From assembly GCF_002831625.1 (NCBI RefSeq), contig NZ_CP025116.1, positions 1,968,501 through 2,032,500 on the forward strand: a stretch of 64,000 nt of DNA, given 5' to 3'. This document shows positions 26,710 to 36,068 of the stretch, piece by piece. This DNA comes from Nonlabens sp. MB-3u-79. GTDB taxonomy: Bacteria; Bacteroidota; Bacteroidia; Flavobacteriales; Flavobacteriaceae. Position numbers and translations under genes: made by a program. The notes beneath the pieces are model-generated. The model saw only the letters and a list, made by a program, of their open reading frames with translations, was not told where the DNA came from and ran no database searches. How positions within the stretch are numbered: position 1 is the stretch's first letter; the number at the start of each line of letters is the position of its first letter.

Positions 26710-27780
26710 TTACTTATTAAAAACAGAAAGATCAATGTTTACGGAGAATACATTAGAATACAAGGCCTCGCTAGAGTCTCCTATATCGGTAAGTGCATAA
26801 TCTACTGAAATGCCTTTGTACTTGAAGCCTATACCTATATTGGGTTGAAAAGTGGTGCTGTCATTACCGTCGAGTTGCTGGATGTTTTGAAAATTACCGA
26901 CTCCTGCACGAACAAATACCAAATCGGTAAAGCCGTATTCCAATCCTAAAGCTGGGGTAGCGCTTACCGCACTGCTAGAAATAATGTCATTGGTCTGTAT
27001 AAAACGCATGTTGAGATCCACCTCTGCGGTCAGTTTATGATCGTAGTGAAAGGTGAACGTTCTTGCGAGTCCTAATTGAAGTTTAGGTAAAGTAATCTCT
27101 GTTGTTTCTGGTAATTCTTGATTTTGATTTTCAACCGCACCGCTTATTTCTGCAAACTTTTCTTCGTTGATCGTCCAGGTGTTATAAGTAGTGGTGATAT
27201 CACGAGCCATCACTCCAACCTCCCAATCGCCGCGTTTAAATTGTAAACCTATGTCAAATCCGAATCCCCAAGAATTAGCAAATTCACCTATGACTCTGCG
27301 TATGACCTTTGCATTGGCACCATAGGAGAAACCGTCTAGTTTTGATTCACGAGCATAGGAGAAGGTAAAGGCCCAGTCTGCAGTAGAAAATGTAGAAATA
27401 CGGTCGTAATTGATATTTCCTTGATCGTCTATTAATTGAGTAGTATTTAAAATATCATCTACAGAAAAACGGATGACTGAGAAGCCAAAAGCACTGACGT
27501 CATCTATAGGCATGGCAAAGGCACCATAATTGTACTGAGCAATATTTGCAAAGTAACTGGAGTGCATCAAAGAAACTTCTTGTTTTTCCATTCTCATCAA
27601 TCCAGCGGGGTTCCAATATACAGAATTGACATTATTACTGCTTGCCACTACGGCATTGCTCATTCCCAAAGCCGCTGCATCCACTCCTATGTTTAGGAAT
27701 TCGTTAGAGTAGGCTCTTGAAGTTTGCGCTTGCGCATAAACAGAACAAAGTAGCATCAGTAAATAAAAGCAGTTTTTCAA
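26710..27780 (-). CDS. PorV/PorQ family outer-membrane protein (probably PorV2-like)
   Basis: The 356-residue product has a signal peptide (FYLLMLLCSVYAQAQ) and the opening block of the family: FLNIGVDAAALGMSNAVVAS followed by NSVYWNPAGL. The rest alternates beta strands with aromatic girdle residues, ending VDYALTDIGDSSEALYSNVF and a final strand. These FadL-like barrels take part in T9SS, where PorV shuttles cargo to the attachment complex. The family contains several paralogues; the choice of PorV2 is from memory and tentative. It fits with the T9SS cargo gene at 3749-8590. Confidence 0.82.
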   Translation of the reverse strand: MKNCFYLLMLLCSVYAQAQTSRAYSNEFLNIGVDAAALGMSNAVVASSNNVNSVYWNPAGLMRMEKQEVSLMHSSYFANIAQYNYGAFAMPIDDVSAFGFSVIRFSVDDILNTTQLIDDQGNINYDRISTFSTADWAFTFSYARESKLDGFSYGANAKVIRRVIGEFANSWGFGFDIGLQFKRGDWEVGVMARDITTTYNTWTINEEKFAEISGAVENQNQELPETTEITLPKLQLGLARTFTFHYDHKLTAEVDLNMRFIQTNDIISSSAVSATPALGLEYGFTDLVFVRAGVGNFQNIQQLDGNDSTTFQPNIGIGFKYKGISVDYALTDIGDSSEALYSNVFSVNIDLSVFNK

Positions 27781-27897
27781 GCAGGAATTTTAATAAGTCA
27801 CAAATATCTAAGTTTCTGAGTTAATAACTATGAAAATCTGTTGATATTGCCTAAAAAGATAGCAAAACACATCATTAAAAAACTGCATATTTGTAAG

Positions 27898-28653
27898 ATG
27901 AAGAATTGGGCACCTAATATCATCACTTTATTGAATCTACTTTGTGGATGTATTGCAGCTATTTATGCGTTTAACGATCAGCTAGTTTTCGCGGCTATTT
28001 TTGTTGCGGCGGGTATATTTTTCGACTTTTTTGACGGTCTTGTGGCACGACTTTTAAAAGTTTCTAGTGATTTAGGAACCCAACTCGACTCCCTTGCAGA
28101 CATGGTCACCAGCGGTCTAGTACCAGGAATAGTGATGTACCAGCTATTGAGTGATGCGATAGGTTTTAATTTGATTGATCAAGAACAAAGTTTTACTTCA
28201 GGGTCTTCAGATTATTGGATCGGTCATCCCTATATACCTATCATGGGTTTCCTTATCACCCTAGGAAGCTGTTACCGCCTGGCAAAATTCAATATAGACA
28301 CCAGACAGACGGACTCTTTTATAGGAGTGCCTACACCTGCTAACGCTATTTTGATCATTTCTTTGGGAATTATAGCTCAGGACACAGATGTAAGTTGGTT
28401 GTATTACGCACTTACCAATCCTTATATTCTCATCGCAATCACCATATTCAGCGTCTACATTCTCAACGCAGAGTTGCCTTTGTTTGCTCTAAAGTTTAAA
28501 AGCTTCGGGTGGAAAGGAAATGAGATACGCTGGATTTTTATAGGGATTTGTATCGCACTAATGATCTCTTTACAGATTTATGCCGTGCCTTGTATCATCA
28601 TCATTTATATTTTGATGAGTGTGTTGAATAATATCAGGAATGGAAGAAAGTAA
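27898..28653 (+). CDS. pssA: CDP-alcohol phosphatidyltransferase, probably phosphatidylserine synthase
   Basis: The product (251 residues from the ATG at 27898) begins MKNWAPNIITLLNLLCGCIA and has about eight membrane segments. The catalytic motif D-G-x2-A-R-x8-G-x3-D-x3-D is complete in DGLVARLLKVSSDLGTQLDS followed by LAD. The N-terminus NIITLLNLLCG is typical of PssA. It makes phosphatidylserine, the precursor of phosphatidylethanolamine. An upstream in-frame TTG at 27841 would add 19 hydrophilic residues; the ATG gives the usual family start. Confidence 0.9.
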   Translation: MKNWAPNIITLLNLLCGCIAAIYAFNDQLVFAAIFVAAGIFFDFFDGLVARLLKVSSDLGTQLDSLADMVTSGLVPGIVMYQLLSDAIGFNLIDQEQSFTSGSSDYWIGHPYIPIMGFLITLGSCYRLAKFNIDTRQTDSFIGVPTPANAILIISLGIIAQDTDVSWLYYALTNPYILIAITIFSVYILNAELPLFALKFKSFGWKGNEIRWIFIGICIALMISLQIYAVPCIIIIYILMSVLNNIRNGRK

Positions 28654-28668
28654 TTTTTTCAGTTTAAC

Positions 28669-29415
28669 TTACTCAAAAATCTTCTTCTTTCTCAGTTCAA
28701 AATTCTGTCCTAAATAAACCCGTCGTACCACTTCATCTTCAGAGAGTTCTTCTGGTGAACCGTGCTTTAAGATTTTGCCTTCAAACATGAGATAAGTACG
28801 GTCGGTAATAGCAAGTGTTTCTTGTACGTTATGATCGGTAATCAGAATACCTATATTTTTTTTGGTTAGTTGTGCTACAATTCTTTGAATATCTTCTACG
28901 GCCACTGGATCTACCCCTGCAAAAGGCTCATCCAGTAATATAAAAGTAGGGTCTGTAGCCAGTGCGCGAGCGATTTCTGTACGCCTACGTTCTCCACCAC
29001 TTAATAAATCACCGTTTCTATGGCGTCGGTCTTGTAAACTGAATTCTTCCAACAACTTCTCACAACGTTCTTTTTGTTCTTTTTTAGATAGCTTGGTCAA
29101 TTGTAAAACGCCTAATATGTTTTCTTCTACAGTGAGTTTTCTAAAGATAGAAGCCTCCTGTGCGAGATAACCTATACCAATCTGTGCACGTTTGTACATG
29201 GGGTATTGAGTGATTTTTGTATCATCCAGCCATACATCACCTCCTGTCGGTTTTACAAGCCCCACAGTCATATAGAAAGAAGTGGTTTTACCGGCACCAT
29301 TTGGTCCTAGAAGACCAACGATCTCCCCCTGATTCACTTCGTATGAAACGCCTTTTACAACTGGGCGACCTTTATAGGATTTCTGTAAATTATCAGCTCT
29401 TAATTTCTTTCGCAT
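28669..29415 (-). CDS. lptB: LPS export ABC transporter ATP-binding protein LptB
   Basis: The 248-residue product has Walker [15 protein letters not shown]-loop [19 protein letters not shown], signature [20 protein letters not shown] and Walker [14 protein letters not shown]; the Phe/Ala-rich end after the ATPase core ([16 protein letters not shown]) is typical of LptB. It powers LPS extraction with LptFG, which are not in this window. The gene stands alone and is convergent with pssA. Confidence 0.94.
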   Translation of the reverse strand: MRKKLRADNLQKSYKGRPVVKGVSYEVNQGEIVGLLGPNGAGKTTSFYMTVGLVKPTGGDVWLDDTKITQYPMYKRAQIGIGYLAQEASIFRKLTVEENILGVLQLTKLSKKEQKERCEKLLEEFSLQDRRHRNGDLLSGGERRRTEIARALATDPTFILLDEPFAGVDPVAVEDIQRIVAQLTKKNIGILITDHNVQETLAITDRTYLMFEGKILKHGSPEELSEDEVVRRVYLGQNFELRKKKIFE

Positions 29416-29705
29416 GGAACAAATTTAATGGTTTTGAATTCAATTTTGCACTAGTAATGACATCTTAGATTGGGCAATTGCATTTGCAATTTGAATTTAA
29501 TCGAATAAAAGGCTCTTTTCTCTTTTTTACTTCGGTAATTTCAGTGCAAGTATTTCCGTATAATAAGAATCATAGGTTAAGCTGTGATTGATTTTTATGC
29601 TTCACAGAAACAAAAAAAAACTCGTTTTCTTTTCCAATAAATTCAAGCTTCAACTGGTATAATGATTAAATTGCGTGGTATTATAGAAATTCAATTACTC
29701 AATTT

Positions 29706-29933
29706 ATGGAACTTCCTAGATTTCTTATGGGCGATAACGTTCATTATCCTGAAGATATTTTTGTCATTCACTTAGAATATCCGCGTTTTATAATCAATTT
29801 AAAAGATGATGAAGTGGAGTTTCTAGAAGAAGTTACAAAAGAAGATGTGGAAGAACTGGAAGAAGAGACTAAAAATTTGATAGAAGAAGCCAGTCGTTTT
29901 TACGATGAGCAAATGAAATTATACGAGCAATAA
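29706..29933 (+). CDS. Small acidic conserved protein (75 aa)
   Basis: The product begins MELPRFLMGDNVHYPEDIFV and its C-terminal half is one acidic amphipathic helix (VTKEDVEELEEETKNLIEEA). I recognise it as a conserved short protein in Flavobacteriaceae but know no function. Its stop overlaps the start of the PAP2 gene (TAATG), indicating translational coupling. Confidence 0.72.
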   Translation: MELPRFLMGDNVHYPEDIFVIHLEYPRFIINLKDDEVEFLEEVTKEDVEELEEETKNLIEEASRFYDEQMKLYEQ

Positions 29934-30511
29934 TGGAAAACATTAAAGAATTAGACTGGGACGCCACCTTATTTCTTAACGATTGGGGAGGGGAGACGAT
30001 AGATCTGTTCTTTAATATCATCACGCATAAATTTTATGCGATCCCCTTGTATTTATTTGTCCTTTTTATTCTTTATAGAAAACTGGGTATTCGCAATTTA
30101 GCAATCGCATTGATTGCTATAGCTTTATTAATTGCTTGTAGCGATCAACTAGCAAATCTTTTTAAAAATGGTTTTGAACGTTTGAGACCTTTTCGAGAGC
30201 CAGCTTTAGAAGGATTGATTTCCAAAGTCGGTAAAAGTGGTGGTACTTATGGTTTTTATAGTGGTCATGCGAGTAGTGCTGTTGCCCTTGCTACTTTCCT
30301 TTGGTTTATTTTGAGAAGAAAGCATAAAGGCCTTGCTGTGATTATGATTGTTTGGGCTGTTCTGGTTGCTTATAGTCGTGTTTACCTGGGCGTTCACTAT
30401 CTAGGTGATGTGCTCATGGGAGCGTTTATAGGAACTTTATTAGGTTTGTTTTTTGCTTGGGTGTACGCTTTCGCGAAAGCGAGATACGGAGTCTCCACCA
30501 CCATAAATTAA
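29933..30511 (+). CDS. PAP2 family membrane phosphatase
   Basis: The 192-residue product has the three phosphatase motifs: KNGFERLRP (KxxxxxxRP), YSGHASS (PSGH type, with Tyr for Pro) and SRVYLGVHYLGD (SRxxxxxHxxxD). Five to six membrane segments surround them. Substrates of the family include undecaprenyl pyrophosphate and lipid A phosphates; which applies here is open. The palindrome at 30466-30481 encodes AFAKA close to the C-terminus (YAFAKARYG). The OsmC gene starts six bases after its stop. Confidence 0.9.
   Translation: MENIKELDWDATLFLNDWGGETIDLFFNIITHKFYAIPLYLFVLFILYRKLGIRNLAIALIAIALLIACSDQLANLFKNGFERLRPFREPALEGLISKVGKSGGTYGFYSGHASSAVALATFLWFILRRKHKGLAVIMIVWAVLVAYSRVYLGVHYLGDVLMGAFIGTLLGLFFAWVYAFAKARYGVSTTIN
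30466..30481. repeat. Highly iterated palindrome copy 8
   Basis: Perfect 16-mer at the 3' end of the PAP2 phosphatase gene; frame AFAKA. Confidence 0.95.
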
Positions 30512-30517
30512 ACCTTG

Positions 30518-30970
30518 ATGAATAAGCAATTTCGTTTTGAAGTCTCTACTCAGTGGAAAAAAGGCGACTATAAAAACTCCAAAACACATCTTTCTAAAAT
30601 TGCTGGAAAACCAGATTTGAATATTTCTGCAGCAAAGGAGTTTAAAGGTCAGGAAGACCAATACAATCCTGAAGATTTATTATTAAGTGCGCTATCCTCT
30701 TGCCATATGATGTCTTATTTTTATGTATGCCAGCAACAGGGAATTGAGATTGTAGATTACAAGGATAAGGCTGTAGGAACGCTAGAGCTTCGCCCTGACT
30801 TCAGTGGTGGTTTTACCAAAGTACAATTGAACCCTGTGGTCACTATTTCAAATGCTTCCCAAGAAAGACAGTCTATAGATTTGCATAGAAAGGCACACGA
30901 GCTTTGTTTTATAGCCAATTCTGTGAATTTTGAGATTTCTATTGTTCCAATTGTCTCGATTAAAAGTTAA
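30518..30970 (+). CDS. OsmC family protein
   Basis: The product (150 residues from the ATG at 30518) has the two conserved cysteines of the family, in LSALSSCHMMSYFYVCQQQG and AHELCFIANSVN. OsmC/Ohr proteins reduce organic hydroperoxides by a thiol mechanism. The spacing and sequence fit the OsmC branch better than Ohr. It is the third gene of a probable operon with the acidic 75-residue protein and the PAP2 phosphatase. A TTG three bases upstream is an alternative start. Confidence 0.88.
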   Translation: MNKQFRFEVSTQWKKGDYKNSKTHLSKIAGKPDLNISAAKEFKGQEDQYNPEDLLLSALSSCHMMSYFYVCQQQGIEIVDYKDKAVGTLELRPDFSGGFTKVQLNPVVTISNASQERQSIDLHRKAHELCFIANSVNFEISIVPIVSIKS

Positions 30971-31087
30971 CTTATTTAATTATTTAAGTTTTTTTTAGGA
31001 AAGGTGAAACCTTTTGATCTTTTCATAGTCCTAATTTTTATTAAGTGTGAATGACCACTATACAATGGTCTTAAAATTTAGTACCCT

Positions 31088-31936
31088 ATGAATTTACTAA
31101 AAAACAAATCAATCTTTAAATCGCTAACAATTGTAGCCATTGCTTCTTGCTTATTTATAAGCTGTGACTCTGATGACGATTCAGGAGGTACCACAGATGG
31201 TGATGGATCTGGAACTGTGATACTACACGCTGCTTTTGCTGATTTTGATCTAAACAATGTAACTGCGATGGTTAGCGGTACAAACTTTGTTATTGAGACT
31301 AACGGTTTACCTAATCATACTTCTCCTTATTGGTCCAATACCAACACGAGAACAATTACCGGACCTATGGGAAACACCATGACTACAGGTCCAGCAGCTG
31401 TTGACCATCCTTTATATATAGATCCTACGGTTACTTCTAGTGCAAATATGGCACCAGGAAATATTGATGATTTTAATGGTTCTTATTCCTTAACTGTTCC
31501 TGCTTCTCCAGCATTAGCTTCTAACTCTTCTGCAACTGGATTAGGTGCTATAGGAATTGCGGTAAGTGGTTCAGTTATTTATAATGATGAAGAAGGTCCT
31601 AACATACCTCTTGATGGCGCTGTTGGTTCTTTAGATTATACTGCTGCACATACAGGTCCACAGAGTTACCATTATCACTTAGAACCTAAAGCGTTTTCAA
31701 ATGATGATACTGCTCTGATCGGAATTATTTCTGACGGTTTCTTTATCTATGGTAGAAAATGTAACTTTACAGGAACTTATCCTACAGATCTTGATGTCTC
31801 CGGAGGTCATACTTCTACAACGCAGCATACAACGACTGCTGAGTATCACTATCATATTCAAAATGAATTGTACCTAAGTCAGTATTACATCATATTCCCT
31901 GGAAATTATCAAGGCACGCCTCATAACATACAGTAG
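31088..31936 (+). CDS. YHYH domain lipoprotein
   Basis: The 282-residue product has a lipoprotein signal (LTIVAIASCLFISCDSDDDS; Cys in FISC) followed by an acidic linker. The conserved domain shows histidine-rich motifs that name the family: SYHYHLEPKAFSNDD and, near the end, AEYHYHIQNELYLSQYYII, with GIISDGFFIYGRKC between. The YHYH domain is of unknown function; paired histidines suggest metal binding. It overlaps the next gene if that gene starts at 31908, and a SCO1 gene follows, which hints at a link to copper handling. Confidence 0.88.
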   Translation: MNLLKNKSIFKSLTIVAIASCLFISCDSDDDSGGTTDGDGSGTVILHAAFADFDLNNVTAMVSGTNFVIETNGLPNHTSPYWSNTNTRTITGPMGNTMTTGPAAVDHPLYIDPTVTSSANMAPGNIDDFNGSYSLTVPASPALASNSSATGLGAIGIAVSGSVIYNDEEGPNIPLDGAVGSLDYTAAHTGPQSYHYHLEPKAFSNDDTALIGIISDGFFIYGRKCNFTGTYPTDLDVSGGHTSTTQHTTTAEYHYHIQNELYLSQYYIIFPGNYQGTPHNIQ

Positions 31937-31949
31937 TATATTTATCCTA

Positions 31950-32507
31950 TTGCTTCTCTCAAGTTGTAAGAAAGACTTGACTAAATCTTTTACAACAAAA
32001 GAAATGGTCGAAGTAGAGAAAGCACAGCTAGATTTAAAACCTAATGAAGGACTCGTGTACTATAAAAACGAGCCCTTTACTGGTTTTTCCATGCGTTATT
32101 ATACAGAGACTAAAGTTGCTGAAAAGATTGCCTATTTAAACGGCAAACGTCATGGTCTTTTTCAAAAATGGTTTTCTGATGGAGTTTTGAGTTTTGAATC
32201 CCAATATAAAACAGGAATACAACATGGGATCACTACCTCATGGTGGAATAATGAAAATAAACGTTCGCAAAACAACTATGAAAATGGCGTGGCACAAGGG
32301 AAACAAATTCAGTGGTACATTAATGGAGCGATTTTTAAAGAAATTCAACTGGTTGATGGACGGGAGCAGGGCATGCAAAAGTCCTACCGTCAGAATGGTA
32401 AATTATACAATAACTATGAAGCAAAAAATGGCAGAATATTTGGTCTTAAAAGAGCCATACTTTGCTTTAGTCTCGAGAATCAGTCTGTGGTGTCTGATAC
32501 TTTGTAG
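31950..32507 (+). CDS. YwqK/MORN-repeat lipoprotein; natural start probably upstream at 31908
   Basis: The product carries repeated MORN/YwqK-type units: GFSMRYYTETKVAEKIAYLN, GKRHGLFQKWFSDGVLSFES, GIQHGITTSWWNNENKRSQN, GVAQGKQIQWYINGAIFKEI, EQGMQKSYRQNGKLYNNYEA. The first standard start codon is the TTG at 31950, which leaves only LLSSC of a lipoprotein signal. The frame is open further upstream; from the ATC at 31908 it reads (I)KARLITYSSIFILLLLSSCK, a complete lipoprotein signal peptide. So the real start is probably 31908 with a rare or mutated start codon, overlapping the YHYH gene by 29 bases. Function unknown; YwqK is called an antitoxin in some databases, which I do not adopt. Confidence 0.8.
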   Translation: MLLSSCKKDLTKSFTTKEMVEVEKAQLDLKPNEGLVYYKNEPFTGFSMRYYTETKVAEKIAYLNGKRHGLFQKWFSDGVLSFESQYKTGIQHGITTSWWNNENKRSQNNYENGVAQGKQIQWYINGAIFKEIQLVDGREQGMQKSYRQNGKLYNNYEAKNGRIFGLKRAILCFSLENQSVVSDTL

Positions 32508-33156
32508 TGCTCTTTTTGCGTCTAGTTGCAAGACAGAAAAAAAGCAAGCTGTTGCCAAAGCCCAAAACGAAGTTACCAGTAGAGTAGAAGCTTTACCTTA
32601 TTATGGAGAGGCTACTTTTACGCCGCATTGGTTTTCTAGCGATAGCGATTCTTTAAAAAATTTCCATAAGATTCCAGATTTTGAGTTGACCAATCAAAAT
32701 GGCGAGTTGATTACCAATGCTACTTTTGAGAATAAAATCTACATCACCGATTTCTTTTTTACAGTCTGCCCAGGCATCTGTCCCAAAATGACAGAAAACA
32801 TGACTCGCATTCAAGAGGAGTTTATAGAAAATGATGAGGTCCTGTTGCTATCTCATTCAGTAACTCCTGATTATGACACTCCTGAGGTGTTACAGAAGTA
32901 CGCGAAAAGAAAGAAAGTTAATCCCAAAAAATGGCATCTGGTGACTGGCGATAAAGAGTTGATTTACGATCTAGGTAGGAACCAATATTTTGTAGAAGAA
33001 GATTTAGGAATCACCAAAGATGTCAACGACTTTTTACACACAGAGAACTTTATTTTAATAGATCAAAACAAACACATACGTGGGATTTATAATGGATTGA
33101 ATAAAGCTTCTATAGGTCAGTTGATTCTAGATGTAAGGACGTTGCAAGCAGAGTAA
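32428..33156 (+). CDS. SCO1/SenC family copper-binding thioredoxin-fold lipoprotein
   Basis: The product contains the SCO copper motif CPGICPKM (Cys near residues 114 and 118), a third ligand candidate His in DFLHTENFILID, and LLSHSVTPDYDTPEVLQKYA. A lipoprotein-like signal is present (SLWCLILCSALFASSCKTEK) after a somewhat long N-terminus; starts at 32416 and 32428 are both possible. SCO proteins deliver copper or reduce the CuA site of cytochrome c oxidase. The gene begins inside the preceding MORN gene (about 80 bases overlap). Confidence 0.9.
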   Translation: MAEYLVLKEPYFALVSRISLWCLILCSALFASSCKTEKKQAVAKAQNEVTSRVEALPYYGEATFTPHWFSSDSDSLKNFHKIPDFELTNQNGELITNATFENKIYITDFFFTVCPGICPKMTENMTRIQEEFIENDEVLLLSHSVTPDYDTPEVLQKYAKRKKVNPKKWHLVTGDKELIYDLGRNQYFVEEDLGITKDVNDFLHTENFILIDQNKHIRGIYNGLNKASIGQLILDVRTLQAE

Positions 33157-33185
33157 GTCTAAAAATAGATACATCTCATCACTTT

Positions 33186-33809
33186 TTAATTGAAAACATC
33201 AAAGGATAATTTAAGTCCTTGTATAATCATGTTGGTTCCTATAATCGCAATGATCAATCCCATTAACTTTCCGATTACTGAAATAACATTGTCTCCTATC
33301 TTTTTTGCAATGATGTCGCTTAATGTAAATGCAATGTAGTTGAGTAAACACATCAGCGCAAAAACTAAGATAATCACGGCTATATTGATATAAGAGGTTG
33401 TATTGGCAACAAAGTTAGTTGCCGTTACGATAGTTCCTGGACCAGCTAAAATTGGAATCGCCAGTGGAGAGATCGCAATATTCTCATCAATATTGACCGT
33501 TTTTAGATGCTTGATGTTTGATTTTTTAGACTGTAACATTTCAAACCCAACAAAGAAGATTAATATCCCCCCGGTAATTTTAAAAGCAGGTATGGTGATG
33601 CCAAATAAGTCAAAGATATAATTACCAAGCAACACAAATACGGTAACTATAATAAAAGCAACCAATACAGCTTTAAGATTGATTCTTTGTTTTGCCTCTT
33701 TATCTGCGCCTTCTGTTAATGTCAAAAATATAGGCATGTTAGAAATCGGATTCATAATGGCAAAAAAGCCTGTGAATACGGTTATTGCAAAAGTTGCTAA
33801 TTCATTCAT
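33186..33809 (-). CDS. MarC family integral membrane protein
   Basis: The 207-residue product has six membrane segments and family motifs: FFAIMNPISNMPIFLTLTEG near the start and ISPLAIPILAGPGTIVTATN in the middle. MarC-type proteins are inner-membrane proteins of unknown transport activity (once linked to multiple antibiotic resistance, since disputed). Single gene, convergent with the SCO gene. Confidence 0.9.
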   Translation of the reverse strand: MNELATFAITVFTGFFAIMNPISNMPIFLTLTEGADKEAKQRINLKAVLVAFIIVTVFVLLGNYIFDLFGITIPAFKITGGILIFFVGFEMLQSKKSNIKHLKTVNIDENIAISPLAIPILAGPGTIVTATNFVANTTSYINIAVIILVFALMCLLNYIAFTLSDIIAKKIGDNVISVIGKLMGLIIAIIGTNMIIQGLKLSFDVFN

Positions 33810-33929
33810 TTAATGATGGTATAATTGAAAAAGATTAGAGATGCGTGAATACACCTTTTTAATTTTAACATGCAAAAGTAGTCCAAAGTAACCTTCCAAG
33901 GTTCAAAGATGCTTCAAATAAGATCAATA

Positions 33930-35786
33930 TTATTTGGAACCAACTCCCAACAATTCATCAACTGTATTTGCTGTAACCGAGTGATAATTAGGTCGTGCTG
34001 TCTTATAGATGGCTATAGCTTCTTCTGTACGATTCGCTTTTTTAAATGCTTTAAAAAGTGTTGTTACATACCAACGTCTTCCAACAGTATTCAGGAATTC
34101 AGCAATTTTAGAATCGACATTGTTGCCATGATAGCCATGTAGGATAGACTGCTCATACCAAACCATATTGATATAAGAGTTGGTAGAAACTGTAAAATCA
34201 AATCTGTTGTCTAATTCCTGCATCTGTTCTATCGTTATATCCTCAGGGAAATTACGAACAAAATGAACCCATTCTTGTGGGGTCCATTGACTGGTTGCAG
34301 CCACATCAATGTTGTTGGTGTCTATAAAGGTTTGCAAAGTCTTCTCCACATTAGAAAACGCATCGGACTGGATAACGGCAGCATTATCGGGAATACCCGG
34401 CTGGTAAATCCATTCTTCGGTATTGAAAGAGATGTTGTTCTTTTCTAATAAATTGGCGTTGAGATAGGTAACAAAATCCTCTGTGTTGGTTGTAGAAAAG
34501 GCATTCTTCTTAAAATAGGACTTTAAAAAGGCATCCATTTTATCGCGACCTACTTTTTCTTCCAGCGTTCTTAAAAATAAATAGCCTTTATCGTAAGCGA
34601 TGCTGTTCATTCCATCATCTGGATTTCTACCTTTTAAGTCGAGTTTTAATTTGGTGTCATTAGGGCTGTCTTTCATAGATTCCAATGCGTCCTCTAAATC
34701 CTGTCGGCCTATCAATGCTAACATATTAGCACGTTCTTTGCCATAGAGCGCTTCCATGATTCGAGTTTCAAAATACACCGTAAATCCTTCATTGAGCCAG
34801 AAGTCGTTCCAAGTCGCATTAGTCACTAAATTACCAGACCAAGAATGCGCCAACTCATGAGCTACCAGCGAGGTCAAACTTTTATCACCTGCAATAACCG
34901 TAGGAGTAGCAAATGTCAATCGCGGATTCTCCATTCCGCCAAAAGGGAAACTTGGTGGCAATACAATTACATCAAACTGCTCCCAATCGTAAGCACCGTA
35001 TAAATTCTCTGCAGCAACAACCATTCTTTCCATATCTGAAAATTCTTCATGCACTTTGTCTAGCATCGATTTCTCTGCATATACGCCAGTTCTATCGCTT
35101 ATGGCTTTGTATTCTATATCTCCTATGGCAAGCGCAATCAAATAGGCTGGAATAGGTTGTTCCATTTTAAAATGATAGATGCCATCTGCTGTTTTTTCTT
35201 TTGGATTCTCAGCACTCATTACTGCCATAAGGTCTGATGGTACTTTTACCGTCGCGTTATAAGTAATACGTATTTGCGGACTGTCCTGAATAGGAATCCA
35301 AGTGCGTGTTAAGATCGCTTGACCTTGTGTAAAAAGAAACGGATTTGTTTTATCGGCTGTTTGTTGCGCAGTTAACCATTGTAAAGCTTCTGTTTGAGCT
35401 GTTGTGTTATAAATTACCGCTATTTTTTGAGTGTCTTCTTGAATATCAATGATCAAAGGCTGCCCTAATGTTTTATCCATTTTACCCAATTGAAATTTGG
35501 TGATTTTTCCGTCTGCAGTCACTTCTTTGATGTTTAAAAACTTACTGTCTAGAATAATTTGTGATGCTGCATTGTTGACAATATCATAAGTAGCTGTTCC
35601 ACTAATGATTTGTGCCTCAAAGTCCACATCAATATCTAAATCCAAGTGTGTTATTACCGCTTCGTTAGGTTGTGCATAGGAATGTGACTCTTCGGTGTAG
35701 GTTTTGGCAGTCATTTTCTCTTTAGGTTGGTCGCAACTGCTTAGTGTAAACAGGCAAGTTATGGCTAGGAAGAATAGCTTTTTCAT
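33930..35786 (-). CDS. M1 family aminopeptidase, lipoprotein
   Basis: From the ATG at 35786 the product has 618 residues. It starts MKKLFFLAITCLFTLSSCDQ, a clear lipoprotein signal (lipobox LSSC). The M1 exopeptidase motif appears as FGGMENPRLTF, and the zinc site HELAHSW (H310, H314) with NEGFTVYFE (E333). The C-terminal part is helical, like leukotriene A4 hydrolase (AIAIYKTARPNYHSVTANTV). It probably trims peptides at the cell envelope. An in-frame extension up to 36023 lacks features of a real N-terminus and is rejected. Confidence 0.94.
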   Translation of the reverse strand: MKKLFFLAITCLFTLSSCDQPKEKMTAKTYTEESHSYAQPNEAVITHLDLDIDVDFEAQIISGTATYDIVNNAASQIILDSKFLNIKEVTADGKITKFQLGKMDKTLGQPLIIDIQEDTQKIAVIYNTTAQTEALQWLTAQQTADKTNPFLFTQGQAILTRTWIPIQDSPQIRITYNATVKVPSDLMAVMSAENPKEKTADGIYHFKMEQPIPAYLIALAIGDIEYKAISDRTGVYAEKSMLDKVHEEFSDMERMVVAAENLYGAYDWEQFDVIVLPPSFPFGGMENPRLTFATPTVIAGDKSLTSLVAHELAHSWSGNLVTNATWNDFWLNEGFTVYFETRIMEALYGKERANMLALIGRQDLEDALESMKDSPNDTKLKLDLKGRNPDDGMNSIAYDKGYLFLRTLEEKVGRDKMDAFLKSYFKKNAFSTTNTEDFVTYLNANLLEKNNISFNTEEWIYQPGIPDNAAVIQSDAFSNVEKTLQTFIDTNNIDVAATSQWTPQEWVHFVRNFPEDITIEQMQELDNRFDFTVSTNSYINMVWYEQSILHGYHGNNVDSKIAEFLNTVGRRWYVTTLFKAFKKANRTEEAIAIYKTARPNYHSVTANTVDELLGVGSK

Positions 35787-36068
35787 TTGTGGTGTTTTAG
35801 TAGGCACTAAGGTAAGGAAAGCACAGGGAATCATTTTATGAATTGAGTAGTTACCTAAAAATATAGATTTCAATATTCTATAGCTCTGCTCAAGAATTAG
35901 TCTACGACAAGCTTTATTTGTGAGAGAAATGTAAAAGGACACATTTGGCAGCCTGAGGCAAATCAATAGTAGTTGTAAGATGCTTGAAATATGGATATCA
36001 ATTTTGTGTTGATCAAAATTCAAACATTACAAAACATTTCTGACCAAAACTCACCTTTTCCTAAAGCA

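Noticed and set aside
31950..32507. Toxin-antitoxin system suggested by the YwqK name
   Set aside because: No toxin gene is adjacent; the protein is a MORN-type lipoprotein and its neighbours are YHYH and SCO1.
35787..36023. N-terminal extension of the M1 aminopeptidase frame
   Set aside because: The lipoprotein signal begins at 35786; the extension has no conserved features and would bury the signal peptide.
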